This document shows, piece after piece, positions 24,970 to 31,951 of a DNA stretch of 46,633 nucleotides; the stretch's first letter is position 1, and every line of letters begins with the position of its first letter. The stretch covers positions 1 to 46,633 of the forward strand of contig CAJQTA010000038.1 in the NCBI GenBank assembly GCA_905618895.1, given 5' to 3'. A program made the position numbers and the translations under genes. The notes beneath the pieces are model-generated. The model had not been told where the DNA came from. It ran no database searches and saw only the letters and a program-made list of their open reading frames with translations. This DNA comes from an uncultured Candidatus Pelagibacter sp. Its GTDB lineage: Bacteria > Pseudomonadota > Alphaproteobacteria > Pelagibacterales > Pelagibacteraceae.

Positions 24970-25314
24970 ATGAATTTTAAGTTTATTTATAAAATCTGCA
25001 CAAAGTCTGAATTGTTGGAGATTAAAAAAAAAAAAGAATATAGTGGTTCAAAAAAAGATCTAGAAGATGGGTATATTCATTTTTCAGGAGAAGATCAAAT
25101 TAATGGTACGCTTAAAAAATTTTATTCGAATCAAAAAGATTTAATTCTATTAAAAATAGATACTTTAAAACTCGATCATTTGTTATGGGAGCAGGCATCT
25201 GATGGAAATATGTTTCCACATTTATATTCTACACTTGATATATCTAATATTGTTGATGAATTTGAAATTGATTTAAGAGATGATGGTTCTCACATAGTAC
25301 CGACAAGCTTTTAA
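24970..25314 (+). CDS. DUF952 family protein
   Basis: 114-aa protein of the DUF952 family: IYKICTKSELLEIKKKKEYSGSKKDLEDGYIHFSGEDQINGTLKKFY, then LILLKIDTLKLDHLLWEQASDGNMFPHLYSTLDISNIV. The family is small, found in many proteobacteria and some eukaryotes, and has an ADP-ribosyltransferase-like fold in related groups, but the function is unknown. It is a single-gene unit with its own promoter and terminator. Confidence 0.85.
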   Translation: MNFKFIYKICTKSELLEIKKKKEYSGSKKDLEDGYIHFSGEDQINGTLKKFYSNQKDLILLKIDTLKLDHLLWEQASDGNMFPHLYSTLDISNIVDEFEIDLRDDGSHIVPTSF

Positions 25315-25373
25315 GGGGGACACCCTTTTAGAAAACTCCAAAAGAGTTCCCCTATAATTTAGCGATTTACGCG

Positions 25374-25401
25374 AAATCCATATTAATGGATTTTATTTTT
25401 A
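25374..25401 (+). terminator. Rho-independent terminator after DUF952
   Basis: AAATCCAT (25374-25381) and ATGGATTT (25386-25393) form a perfect 8-bp stem with a four-base loop, followed on the plus strand by tatttttatattt. On the minus strand the stem is followed by CGCG, so it acts on plus-strand transcription. It lies 60 bp after the DUF952 stop. Confidence 0.7.
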
Positions 25402-25438
25402 TATTTCTTTTAGATCTTTGATTATTAAATCACACCAG

Positions 25439-25465
25439 CTAAGTGTCAGGTGGTGATAAATTCAT
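25439..25465 (-). CDS. Possible eight-residue leader-type peptide (MNLSPPDT)
   Basis: On the minus strand AAAGGAGGTG (25480-25471), a ten-base perfect complement of the 16S anti-SD, lies 5 nt before an ATG at 25465. The frame encodes MNLSPPDT and stops at TAG (25441-25439). The Pro-Pro codons lie in the 5' arm of a hairpin (25457-25449 with 25436-25429) and the stop in its loop, like an attenuator. Pro-Pro-Asp is a known ribosome-stalling sequence. No gene follows on this strand for over 2.8 kb, so the target is unclear; it lies about 170 bp after the SMR gene on the same strand. Confidence 0.35.
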   Translation of the reverse strand: MNLSPPDT

Positions 25466-25631
25466 AATCGCACCTCCTTTATTGATTTTTAAATATTACT
25501 TCTTTATAAAATTTCATACAAAGTATTTATTTTATATTAAGAGAAATATATTTCTTGAATACAACTTGTCAGAACAATAGACTCTCTTCAATTTAAAAAT
25601 TATTCTTACAGTATTTTTTTACGTAAATAAT

Positions 25632-25964
25632 TTATCTACTGCCAAGTAAGTTTACCATTAACACACCAGCAACGATTAAAGTTAAACCAATCACTGAATA
25701 AAAGTTTGGTATTTGGTTAAATCTAACAACACCAACAGCAACAGTTGCCAATATAGTTAGTCCAGCAAAAGAAGCATAAGTAATTCCCATTGGGATATTT
25801 TTCATAACTATTGATAAAGCATACATACATAAAATAATTGTTATTGCTGTAATAACACTTGGAATTAGAAGGGTAAAACCTTCAGCACTTTTTGCAAAAC
25901 TATTTGAGGTAACACCTAAAAAAACTGCTAAAACTAAAAATAAATATGAAGTTGTCATGTTCAT
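25632..25964 (-). CDS. SMR (small multidrug resistance)-family membrane protein lacking the key glutamate
   Basis: 110-aa protein with four hydrophobic helices and clear SMR features: AEGFT (27-31), IPMGITYASFAGL (loop to helix 3) and LIVAGVLMVNLLGSR at the end. Aligned with EmrE from the shared EGF motif, the membrane-embedded Glu14, which binds both substrate and protons, is replaced by Gly17 here; EmrE Trp63 corresponds to Phe, while Tyr60 is kept. It may be a heterodimer partner, a structural relative or a transporter with another mechanism. The ABM gene lies 30 bp upstream on the same strand. Confidence 0.8.
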   Translation of the reverse strand: MNMTTSYLFLVLAVFLGVTSNSFAKSAEGFTLLIPSVITAITIILCMYALSIVMKNIPMGITYASFAGLTILATVAVGVVRFNQIPNFYSVIGLTLIVAGVLMVNLLGSR

Positions 25965-25994
25965 TAAATCATCTTAAATGAAATTTTTTTAAAA

Positions 25995-26324
25995 TTATAT
26001 AACTACTTTAAAACCTTCAAAATCAGGTAATCCTATATATCCATCAAAATCTGGTGGTCCGAGATATAAATTACTTTGTGAGTTAGGTTCTTTATGGGCT
26101 AATTGAAAAGAATCTGATTTTGTCCAATTAATAAAGTCAGTCTCAGAATTCCATTCACTATGAAAAATATAAAGAGTGAATTCTTTATTTATATTACCTT
26201 TGATTAGATTAAAATCTTTAAAACCCTTCACACCATTAATATTTTTTTGACGTTTTTTCCAAGCTTTTTCAAACTCGACTTCTTTACCACATACAACTTT
26301 AAGTCTACTCATCGCTAAATACAT
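25995..26324 (-). CDS. ABM-domain (antibiotic biosynthesis / heme-degrading type) monooxygenase family protein
   Basis: 109-aa ferredoxin-like fold protein. MYLAMSRLKVVCGKEVEFEKAWKKRQ is the typical opening of the HmoA/IsdG-like ABM family, and YIFHSEWNSETDFINWTKSDSFQLAHK is the core helix-strand region. A role in heme breakdown or in quinone-type oxidation is possible; the heme-ligand histidine cannot be assigned with certainty. It is followed by the SMR gene after 30 bp. Upstream lie a strong hairpin and two direct repeats. Confidence 0.78.
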   Translation of the reverse strand: MYLAMSRLKVVCGKEVEFEKAWKKRQKNINGVKGFKDFNLIKGNINKEFTLYIFHSEWNSETDFINWTKSDSFQLAHKEPNSQSNLYLGPPDFDGYIGLPDFEGFKVVI

Positions 26325-26345
26325 AAAATTTTTTCAAAAATTACT

Positions 26346-26379
26346 TAGAGTTGGGAAACTTAAGCTAATCCCAACTCTA
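26346..26379 (-). terminator. 11-bp hairpin between the secreted-protein gene and the ABM gene
   Basis: TAGAGTTGGGA (26346-26356) and TCCCAACTCTA (26369-26379) are perfect inverted repeats with a 12-base loop. On the minus strand the stem is followed after a few bases by taatttttgaaaaaatttt, a loose T-rich tail. It could end the transcript of the 68-aa secreted protein or lie in the leader of the ABM gene, whose ATG is 22 bp further on. Confidence 0.55.
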
Positions 26380-26380
26380 T

Positions 26381-26427
26381 TAATTAAGGGTACCTTATTT
26401 AACGATTTTTATAATTAAGGTATACCT
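26381..26427. repeat. Two operator-like direct repeats with palindromic cores
   Basis: TAATTAAGGGTACCTT (26381-26396) and TAATTAAGGTATACCT (26412-26427) are near-identical and 31 bp apart, about three helical turns. The second contains the perfect palindrome AGGTATACCT and the first GGTACC. They lie 57-103 bp upstream of the ABM gene. This spacing is what two dimers on one face of DNA would need. No known regulator site was matched. Confidence 0.4.
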
Positions 26428-26465
26428 GAGTTATTACCGTGACAAGTTTGTATTTTGGTATTTTA

Positions 26466-26672
26466 TTAGCCTTTAAAAAGCTCCATAGCTTTACCCAATA
26501 GTTCTTCAGATTTAGCATGGTCACCAGCATCGTGAGCTGCCTTACCTTGATCTCTTAGTGTTTGCGCTTCTGCAATTTTATCATCTAGGCTTTTAACCAT
26601 CATTGGGCAAGAACCCGCATAAACTGAACTTGTGAAAAGTACTAAGAATAACGATATTACTATTTTTTTCAT
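26466..26672 (-). CDS. Small secreted (periplasmic) protein, 68 aa
   Basis: The N-terminus MKKIVISLFLVLFTSSVYAG is a standard signal peptide with cleavage expected after VYA (residue ~19). The mature part is ~49 aa: two cysteine-free helices rich in Asp, Glu, Lys and Ala (LDDKIAEAQTLRDQGKAAHDAGDHAKSEELLGKAMELF), reminiscent of a single TPR-like helical hairpin; one cysteine (SCPM) lies just after cleavage. SD-like aaagga precedes the ATG. Function unknown. It is divergent from the membrane-protein gene at 26834. Confidence 0.78.
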   Translation of the reverse strand: MKKIVISLFLVLFTSSVYAGSCPMMVKSLDDKIAEAQTLRDQGKAAHDAGDHAKSEELLGKAMELFKG

Positions 26673-26704
26673 ATTTTTCCTTTGTTGTTAATTAATGTTA
26701 ATTA

Positions 26705-26747
26705 GACAATAAGAATTTTAAACACTTATGACATAACCATTATTGTC
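26705..26747. promoter_or_regulatory. Inverted repeat in the divergent region 26673-26833
   Basis: GACAATAA (26705-26712) is mirrored by TTATTGTC (26740-26747), and TTATGACATAA, itself nearly palindromic, lies between them (26726-26736). The element stands between two divergent starts (26672 minus, 26834 plus) and could control either. No regulator family was matched. Confidence 0.3.
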
Positions 26748-26833
26748 ACTTTACATGTGCAAAATGCCTCAACTAAAATTGACGCGTTAACTATTAATTG
26801 ATAAAGTTTATTAATAAATGGATACGTGCTCCT

Positions 26834-27253
26834 ATGATTGAAAAGTTTAATGGTATCTTTTACCTAACTATTTTTGTAGTTCACTTTGTGATTTATGCAT
26901 TTTATGCTTATCGTTGTCTGTTTGATACAAGGGCATTTATGGCACAATATGGCATGGATGATACTGCCGCTATAATGACAAGATTCTTTGGATCAATGTT
27001 TTCTGGTTCTTTTTTAATGGCAGCCTATATAACATTTGTTAGACCTAACGGATTAGAGGCAAGTTGGGCATTTTTCAACTTAGTTTTTATACAAAACTTA
27101 CTTTCATTTATTTTTGCTATTTGGTCACATCAAAAAAAACACTTAGGGGTTAATGAAAAAACTTCTTTTGTAGAAGGAATTGTTGTCCCAGGGATACTGA
27201 CGGTATTAAGTGCTATTCTTTGTTATGGCTTAGCTGATAAGATTTATATTTAA
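26834..27253 (+). CDS. Four-helix membrane protein of unknown function
   Basis: 139-aa protein with four hydrophobic stretches (about residues 8-28, 52-70, 78-99 and 117-134) and short polar loops, one holding TRAFMAQYGMDDTAA. No family is recognised. ATG 26834 (MIEKFNGIFYL) is chosen; a TTG at 26798 would add 12 residues (starting MIKFINKWIRAP) but neither has an SD. The gene overlaps cysK by 4 nt at its convergent end. Confidence 0.65.
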   Translation: MIEKFNGIFYLTIFVVHFVIYAFYAYRCLFDTRAFMAQYGMDDTAAIMTRFFGSMFSGSFLMAAYITFVRPNGLEASWAFFNLVFIQNLLSFIFAIWSHQKKHLGVNEKTSFVEGIVVPGILTVLSAILCYGLADKIYI

Positions 27254-28251
27254 AGCCAACCAGGTAAAGGCAAACCTTTTTCTTTTAGAAATTCTTTATT
27301 AAACATTTTAGTTGAATATTTGTCACTTCTATCACAAAGGATTGTAACAATAGTTTTGCCAGGTCCAAGCTCCTTACCCATTCTAATAGCTCCAGCAATA
27401 TTAATTCCACAACTAGTTCCCAAACTTAAGCCTTCATTTTCAATTAAGTCATAAAGTATAGGAAGAGCTTCATGATCATCAATAGAGTAGGCGTCATCAA
27501 TTTTAGCATCTTTAAAGTTTTTTGTAATTCGACTTGAACCTATTCCTTCTGTAATTGAGCCACCTTCAGATTTTAACTCACCATTCTTTATATAGTTATA
27601 AAGAGCAGAACCTTTAGGGTCTGATAAAAAAATTTTAACATTTTTATTCTTTTCTTTAAGAGCATTACTTACACCTGAAATTGTACCACCCGTACCTGAT
27701 GAACAGACAAAGCCATCAACTTTACCTTCAGTTTGCTCCCAAATTTCTTGTCCTGTACCTTCATAATGACCTTTAGCATTTGCAATATTGTCAAACTGAT
27801 TGGCCCAAACAACTCCATGATTATTTGAAGGACCTAATTCTTTAGCAAGTTTTGCAGCAACTTTTACAAAATTAGCATCATCCTTATATGGCTTTGCTGG
27901 AACTAGACGCAAGTCGGCACCCATGTTTTTAAGTAGATCTTTCTTTTCTTGAGTTTGATTATCATTCATTACAATTATTGTTTTATAACCAAGTGAATTA
28001 CCAAGTAGACATAAACCAATACCGGTATTACCAGCGGTACCTTCAACAATGGTACCACCTTTTGAAATTAATTTTTTACTTTCAGCATCTTTAATTAGAG
28101 CAAGTGCAGCCCTATCCTTAACAGAGCCACCTGGATTCATAAATTCAGCTTTACCATAAATATTACAACCAGTAATTTCTGACGCAGCTCTTAATTTAAT
28201 GAGTGGTGTATTTCCAATGCTTGAAATAAAATTGTCATGAAAATTTTTCAT
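27250..28251 (-). CDS. cysK: Cysteine synthase (PLP-dependent beta-replacement enzyme)
   Basis: 333-aa enzyme that makes cysteine from O-acetylserine and sulfide. The PLP lysine is K45 in NPGGSVKDRAA; the substrate loop reads EGTAGNTGIGL where classic CysK has TSGNTG; SSGTGGTISGVSNAL binds the PLP phosphate. The length and the loop match the longer cysteine-synthase subgroup related to fungal Cys11-like enzymes. It shares one base with cysE upstream, so the two steps of cysteine synthesis are coupled. Confidence 0.88.
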   Translation of the reverse strand: MKNFHDNFISSIGNTPLIKLRAASEITGCNIYGKAEFMNPGGSVKDRAALALIKDAESKKLISKGGTIVEGTAGNTGIGLCLLGNSLGYKTIIVMNDNQTQEKKDLLKNMGADLRLVPAKPYKDDANFVKVAAKLAKELGPSNNHGVVWANQFDNIANAKGHYEGTGQEIWEQTEGKVDGFVCSSGTGGTISGVSNALKEKNKNVKIFLSDPKGSALYNYIKNGELKSEGGSITEGIGSSRITKNFKDAKIDDAYSIDDHEALPILYDLIENEGLSLGTSCGINIAGAIRMGKELGPGKTIVTILCDRSDKYSTKMFNKEFLKEKGLPLPGWL

Positions 28252-28829
28252 TAATTAGAAGTATCTTTATCTGTTTTTTCAACAGCATAAGGTTTAAATT
28301 CTTTTGTAGCAGTTCCAACATTTTTTGCAGGTATCCCAACCATTACTGCATTCTCTGGTACATCTTTAGTAACAACGGCATTAGCTCCAACTTTAGCATT
28401 AGCTCCAATTACTACTGGTCCTAAAATTTGAGCACCAGATCCAACTACAACACAATCATTTAATGTGGGATGTCTTTTAACCATTCTTTGTTGGTTTGAA
28501 TTAATACTTGGAGCTATTCCACCTAGTGTTGCCATATGATAAATAGTTACATTATCTCCAATTTCAGAAGTTTCACCAATTACAACTCCCATACCATGAT
28601 CAATAAATAAATTTTTACCAATTTTTGCACCTGGATGAATTTCTATGCCTGTTAAAAACCTTGATAGCTGAGAAATAAATCTTGCAATAAGATCGAACTT
28701 TGCGAGGTAAAAAAAATTAGCAATCCTATGAAAAAAAACAGCCTTAACACCAGGATAAGTTAATATTAAACTTAATTTAGATTTAGCAGCAGGGTCTCTG
28801 TCAATTATAGATTGTAAAAAATCACTCAT
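28251..28829 (-). CDS. cysE: Serine O-acetyltransferase (CysE)
   Basis: 192-aa short-form CysE with left-handed beta-helix repeats: [44 protein letters not shown] (~72-115) is diagnostic and includes the catalytic His. It acetylates serine for cysteine synthesis. The N-terminal helical domain is short compared with E. coli CysE (273 aa), as is usual for the EpsC-like bacterial short form. First gene of a cysE-cysK unit. Divergent from the VOC gene (83 bp). Confidence 0.92.
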   Translation of the reverse strand: MSDFLQSIIDRDPAAKSKLSLILTYPGVKAVFFHRIANFFYLAKFDLIARFISQLSRFLTGIEIHPGAKIGKNLFIDHGMGVVIGETSEIGDNVTIYHMATLGGIAPSINSNQQRMVKRHPTLNDCVVVGSGAQILGPVVIGANAKVGANAVVTKDVPENAVMVGIPAKNVGTATKEFKPYAVEKTDKDTSN

Positions 28830-28912
28830 AGTACCCTTAGGTTGACCTATTGATTAATAATTAGTTATGATTTATATAATGATTAAATGTGTAATTTAAA
28901 GAGAAAAAACTA

Positions 28913-29323
28913 ATGTACAAAAATACTAATTGTTTTCATTTAGCAATACCGTGTGGTGATTTAGAAAAAGCTAAGCATTTTTATAATGAGATTTTAGGCT
29001 GCAGATTAGATAATTCAGCTCAAGAATGGGCGGATGTAGATTTTTGGGGAAATGAACTAACTCTTCACGCAAGTGAGCATAAGCTTGAAAATGAGAGACA
29101 TGATGTGGATATGGGCAATGTTTCTGTGCCTCATTTTGGTGTTCATTTATCAAGAAAAAATTTTGATGATCTTAAAAATAGACTTAAAGAAAAAAATGTT
29201 AAGTATCATGATGAACCTTATTTAAGATTTAAAGGTACTGAATATGAGCAAGAGACAATGTTTGTTCAGGATCCAAATAATAACGTTCTAGAAATCAAAA
29301 CACTTACAGCGAATCCAGATTAG
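28913..29323 (+). CDS. VOC-family protein (glyoxalase-like)
   Basis: 136-aa VOC-fold protein: FHLAIPCGDLEKAKHFYNEILGC at the N-terminus and TMFVQDPNNNVLEIKTL at the C-terminus are the two ends of the paired beta-alpha-beta modules. Metal-ligand candidates are H9 in FHLAIP, the His in VPHFGVHLS and the Glu in LEIK. Substrate unknown. A 45-bp gap leads to the aldehyde dehydrogenase on the same strand. Confidence 0.82.
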   Translation: MYKNTNCFHLAIPCGDLEKAKHFYNEILGCRLDNSAQEWADVDFWGNELTLHASEHKLENERHDVDMGNVSVPHFGVHLSRKNFDDLKNRLKEKNVKYHDEPYLRFKGTEYEQETMFVQDPNNNVLEIKTLTANPD

Positions 29324-29368
29324 CAACTTTACTATAAAGAGTTTTTAGAATAGTTTTTCATTTATAAA

Positions 29369-30850
29369 ATGAGTTCAGATTACAAATCAATTGCAGCTAA
29401 ATTAAAGTTTGAAGGTAGAGCTTTTATTGATGGCAAGTATGTAGACGCTATTGATGGTAAAAAATTTGAAAATATAAATCCTGCAACTGGTGAAACTCTT
29501 TGTTCAGTTGCAAAATGCAATCATAAAGATGTTGACCTAGCAGTAAAGGTTTCAAGAAAAGCATTTAATAGCGGTGTTTGGTCAAGGACATCTCCAGAAT
29601 TTAGAAAAGATATATTACTTAAATTTGCAGAATTATTAAGAAAAACTGGTGATGAAAATTCAGTTCTTGAATGTGTGGATACAGGAAAATTAATTGGTGA
29701 TTGCATCAATGAAGTTGCAAATGATGCCCCAATGCATTTTCAATGGTATGGAGAATTAATAGATAAAGTATTTGGTAAAGTTGGACCAACTGAACCATCA
29801 TTAACAAGTTTAATAGTTAAAGAACCAATTGGTGTTGTTGCGGGTGTTGTTCCATGGAACTTTCCTTTAATGATGGCTGTATGGAAAATGGCCCCAGCAC
29901 TTGCCGCAGGCTGTTCTGTAATAATTAAACCAGCAGAAGATACACCCTTAACTGCAATTAGAGTTGCTCAAATTGCTAAAGAAGCAGGAATACCAGATGG
30001 TGTTTTAAACATAGTTCCAGGCTTTGGTGATGTAGGGGAAGCTTTAGGTAGACACAATGATGTCGATGCAATTTCATTTACTGGTTCAACCGAAGTTGGT
30101 GGTTTATTTATGAAATATTCAGGTGAAAGTAATTTAAAAACAATTGGATTAGAAATGGGAGGAAAAAGCCCATTCATAGTTTTAGAAGATGCAAAAATTA
30201 CAGATGATTTAATTGATAATGCAATTAACTCTGCTTTTTGGAATGGTGGGCAAAACTGTTCTGCAAATATGAGACAGATAATTCACAGCAAAGTTAAAGA
30301 TGAATTTTTAGACAAAGTTTCAAAAAAAGTTAAAGCTCTTAAGGCTGGAGATCCATTAGATCCAGAGAGCAATATGGGTTCAATGATTTCTAAAAAACAT
30401 TTAGCAACAGTGGATGGTTATATTCAAAAAGGAATTGATGAAGGAGCCAAACTTTTATTTGGTGGTGTCTCAAGTGGAGAACAAAAAGGATTTTATGCAA
30501 AACCAACGTTATTTGATGGTTTAAAAGAAAATATGACAATTGCCCAAGAAGAAATTTTTGGTCCAGTATTAGGAGTTCTAACAATCAACAGTGATGAAGA
30601 AGCATTAAAAATAGCAAGTAATTCCAAGTACGGTCTTCATGCAAGTGTGTTTACTCAGGATATAGACAGGGCATTTCATATGGCAAAAAGTCTTTCTTGT
30701 GGAACTGTTTCAGTTAATACTTTTTCAGAAGGTGATATTAAAACACCTTTTGGTGGCTATCGACAATCCGGTTCGCTAAGTAGAGATCAAGGTACTGAGG
30801 CTCTAGATCAATACCTTCAAACCAAAACTATTTGGATTAGTCATTCATAA
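29369..30850 (+). CDS. Aldehyde dehydrogenase (PuuC/BetB-like)
   Basis: 493-aa ALDH-superfamily enzyme. The catalytic cysteine is in GGQNCSANMRQ, the glutamate in GLEMGGKSPF, and VPWNFPLMMA and FTGSTEVG are the cofactor segments. The sequence most resembles gamma-glutamyl-gamma-aminobutyraldehyde dehydrogenases and betaine-aldehyde dehydrogenases, so an amino- or quaternary-amine aldehyde is a fair guess. An amino-acid exporter gene follows after 13 bp. It differs clearly from the ALDH at 17922. Confidence 0.87.
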   Translation: MSSDYKSIAAKLKFEGRAFIDGKYVDAIDGKKFENINPATGETLCSVAKCNHKDVDLAVKVSRKAFNSGVWSRTSPEFRKDILLKFAELLRKTGDENSVLECVDTGKLIGDCINEVANDAPMHFQWYGELIDKVFGKVGPTEPSLTSLIVKEPIGVVAGVVPWNFPLMMAVWKMAPALAAGCSVIIKPAEDTPLTAIRVAQIAKEAGIPDGVLNIVPGFGDVGEALGRHNDVDAISFTGSTEVGGLFMKYSGESNLKTIGLEMGGKSPFIVLEDAKITDDLIDNAINSAFWNGGQNCSANMRQIIHSKVKDEFLDKVSKKVKALKAGDPLDPESNMGSMISKKHLATVDGYIQKGIDEGAKLLFGGVSSGEQKGFYAKPTLFDGLKENMTIAQEEIFGPVLGVLTINSDEEALKIASNSKYGLHASVFTQDIDRAFHMAKSLSCGTVSVNTFSEGDIKTPFGGYRQSGSLSRDQGTEALDQYLQTKTIWISHS

Positions 30851-30863
30851 TTATAAATAACTA

Positions 30864-31478
30864 ATGAATTTTTTAATTCTAGGGTTTTTTACAGGACTTA
30901 GTTTAATTTTAGCAATAGGTGCACAAAATATTTTTGTAATAGAGCAGGGATTAAAAAAACAATATGTGTTTCTAGTTTGTCTAATTTGCTCAATATCTGA
31001 TTTAATATTAATCTTTTTAGGTATTTTTTTATTTCAATATTTCGGTGATTTATTTAGTATTACAATAGAGCTTATTTTAAATATTCTTTTATTCATATTT
31101 TTAGGGCATTTTATCTATGGAAAGTTATCCATTCAAAAAAATAAGATTATTTTAAATAAAAAAATAAAAAGTACCTCACTAACAGGCATAGTAATTAAAA
31201 CGCTAGCTTTTACCTATCTCAATCCACATGTTTACTCTGATACTGTATTTTTCTTAGGAAATTTTTCTAAAAATTTATTAATGATAGATAAATATTATTT
31301 TGGAATTGGAGCTTCGATAGCATCTTTTTTATTCTTTTTTGCAATAGGCTATCTTTCAAAATTATTATCTAAATATCTCCAAAGTGCGCTGATTTGGAAA
31401 AGAATTAATTTGTTTATAATCATATTTATGAGCATAATTACGTTTTATGTATTAATTGAAATTATTAAGTTTTTTTAA
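30864..31478 (+). CDS. LysE/ArgO-family amino acid exporter
   Basis: 204-aa membrane protein with about six hydrophobic helices. GFFTGLSLILAIGAQNIFVIEQGLKKQYVFLVCLICSISDLILIFLGI (~7-54) contains the GAQN-F motif of the ArgO/LysE group, and TLAFTYLNPHVYSDTVFFLG holds the NPH motif (~112-131). Likely exports a basic amino acid such as arginine. Co-directional with the aldehyde dehydrogenase (13 bp) and msrB (14 bp). Confidence 0.87.
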   Translation: MNFLILGFFTGLSLILAIGAQNIFVIEQGLKKQYVFLVCLICSISDLILIFLGIFLFQYFGDLFSITIELILNILLFIFLGHFIYGKLSIQKNKIILNKKIKSTSLTGIVIKTLAFTYLNPHVYSDTVFFLGNFSKNLLMIDKYYFGIGASIASFLFFFAIGYLSKLLSKYLQSALIWKRINLFIIIFMSIITFYVLIEIIKFF

Positions 31479-31492
31479 TATTTGTTAGATCT

Positions 31493-31951
31493 ATGAAATA
31501 CTTGAGAAGAAATTTTTTTAAATTAATAGGAGTGTCACTCTTATCGACATTTTTATTACCCTATAGATTATTATATTCAGCAACAAAAAAAATTATTAAT
31601 CCAGACCTCTCAGACGAACAAAAAAATATAATGCTTAATGAGGCTACTGAAAGACCATACTCAAGCCCCTTAAATCATGAAAAAAGAAATGGTTTTTTTC
31701 ATTGTGCTAATTGTGGAGCTAAACTTTTTTCATCAGACGCAAAATTTGATAGTGGAACAGGCTGGCCATCTTTTACGGAGTCATTACCTGGCGCATTTAA
31801 AACTAAAATTGATTATTCATTAGGGATGAAAAGAATAGAGTATCATTGTGCAAAATGTGGTGTTCACCATGGACATGTTTTTGCAGACGGTTTACAAAAG
31901 AAAAGATTTTGTAGTAATGGTTTATGCTTAATTTTTATACCTGAAGACTAA
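31493..31951 (+). CDS. msrB: Methionine-R-sulfoxide reductase MsrB with a twin-arginine signal
   Basis: 152-aa protein. Residues 5-10, RRNFFK, followed by a hydrophobic stretch (11-23), form a twin-arginine signal, so export of a folded enzyme is likely. The MsrB domain follows: C71/C74 (CANC) and C119/C122 (CAKC) bind zinc, GTGWPSF (88-94) lines the active site, and the catalytic cysteine is C140 in KRFCSNGL. It reduces methionine sulfoxide in oxidised periplasmic proteins. Its stop meets the convergent HisD-like gene with no gap. Confidence 0.9.
   Translation: MKYLRRNFFKLIGVSLLSTFLLPYRLLYSATKKIINPDLSDEQKNIMLNEATERPYSSPLNHEKRNGFFHCANCGAKLFSSDAKFDSGTGWPSFTESLPGAFKTKIDYSLGMKRIEYHCAKCGVHHGHVFADGLQKKRFCSNGLCLIFIPED

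Larger units (their letters stand above)
25315..25631. other. Intergenic stretch rich in hairpins, no long ORF
   Basis: This 317-bp gap lies between the DUF952 gene and the SMR gene, whose transcripts converge on it. Directly after DUF952 there are short hairpins (AAGGG...CCCTT near 25313-25329 and AACTC...GAGTT at 25335-25349), then a terminator at 25374-25393, an imperfect hairpin (ATCACACC / GGTGGTGAT, 25429-25457) and the SD-like complement CACCTCCTTT (25471-25480). The part from 25481 to 25631 is very AT-rich and shows nothing I recognise. Confidence 0.6.
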
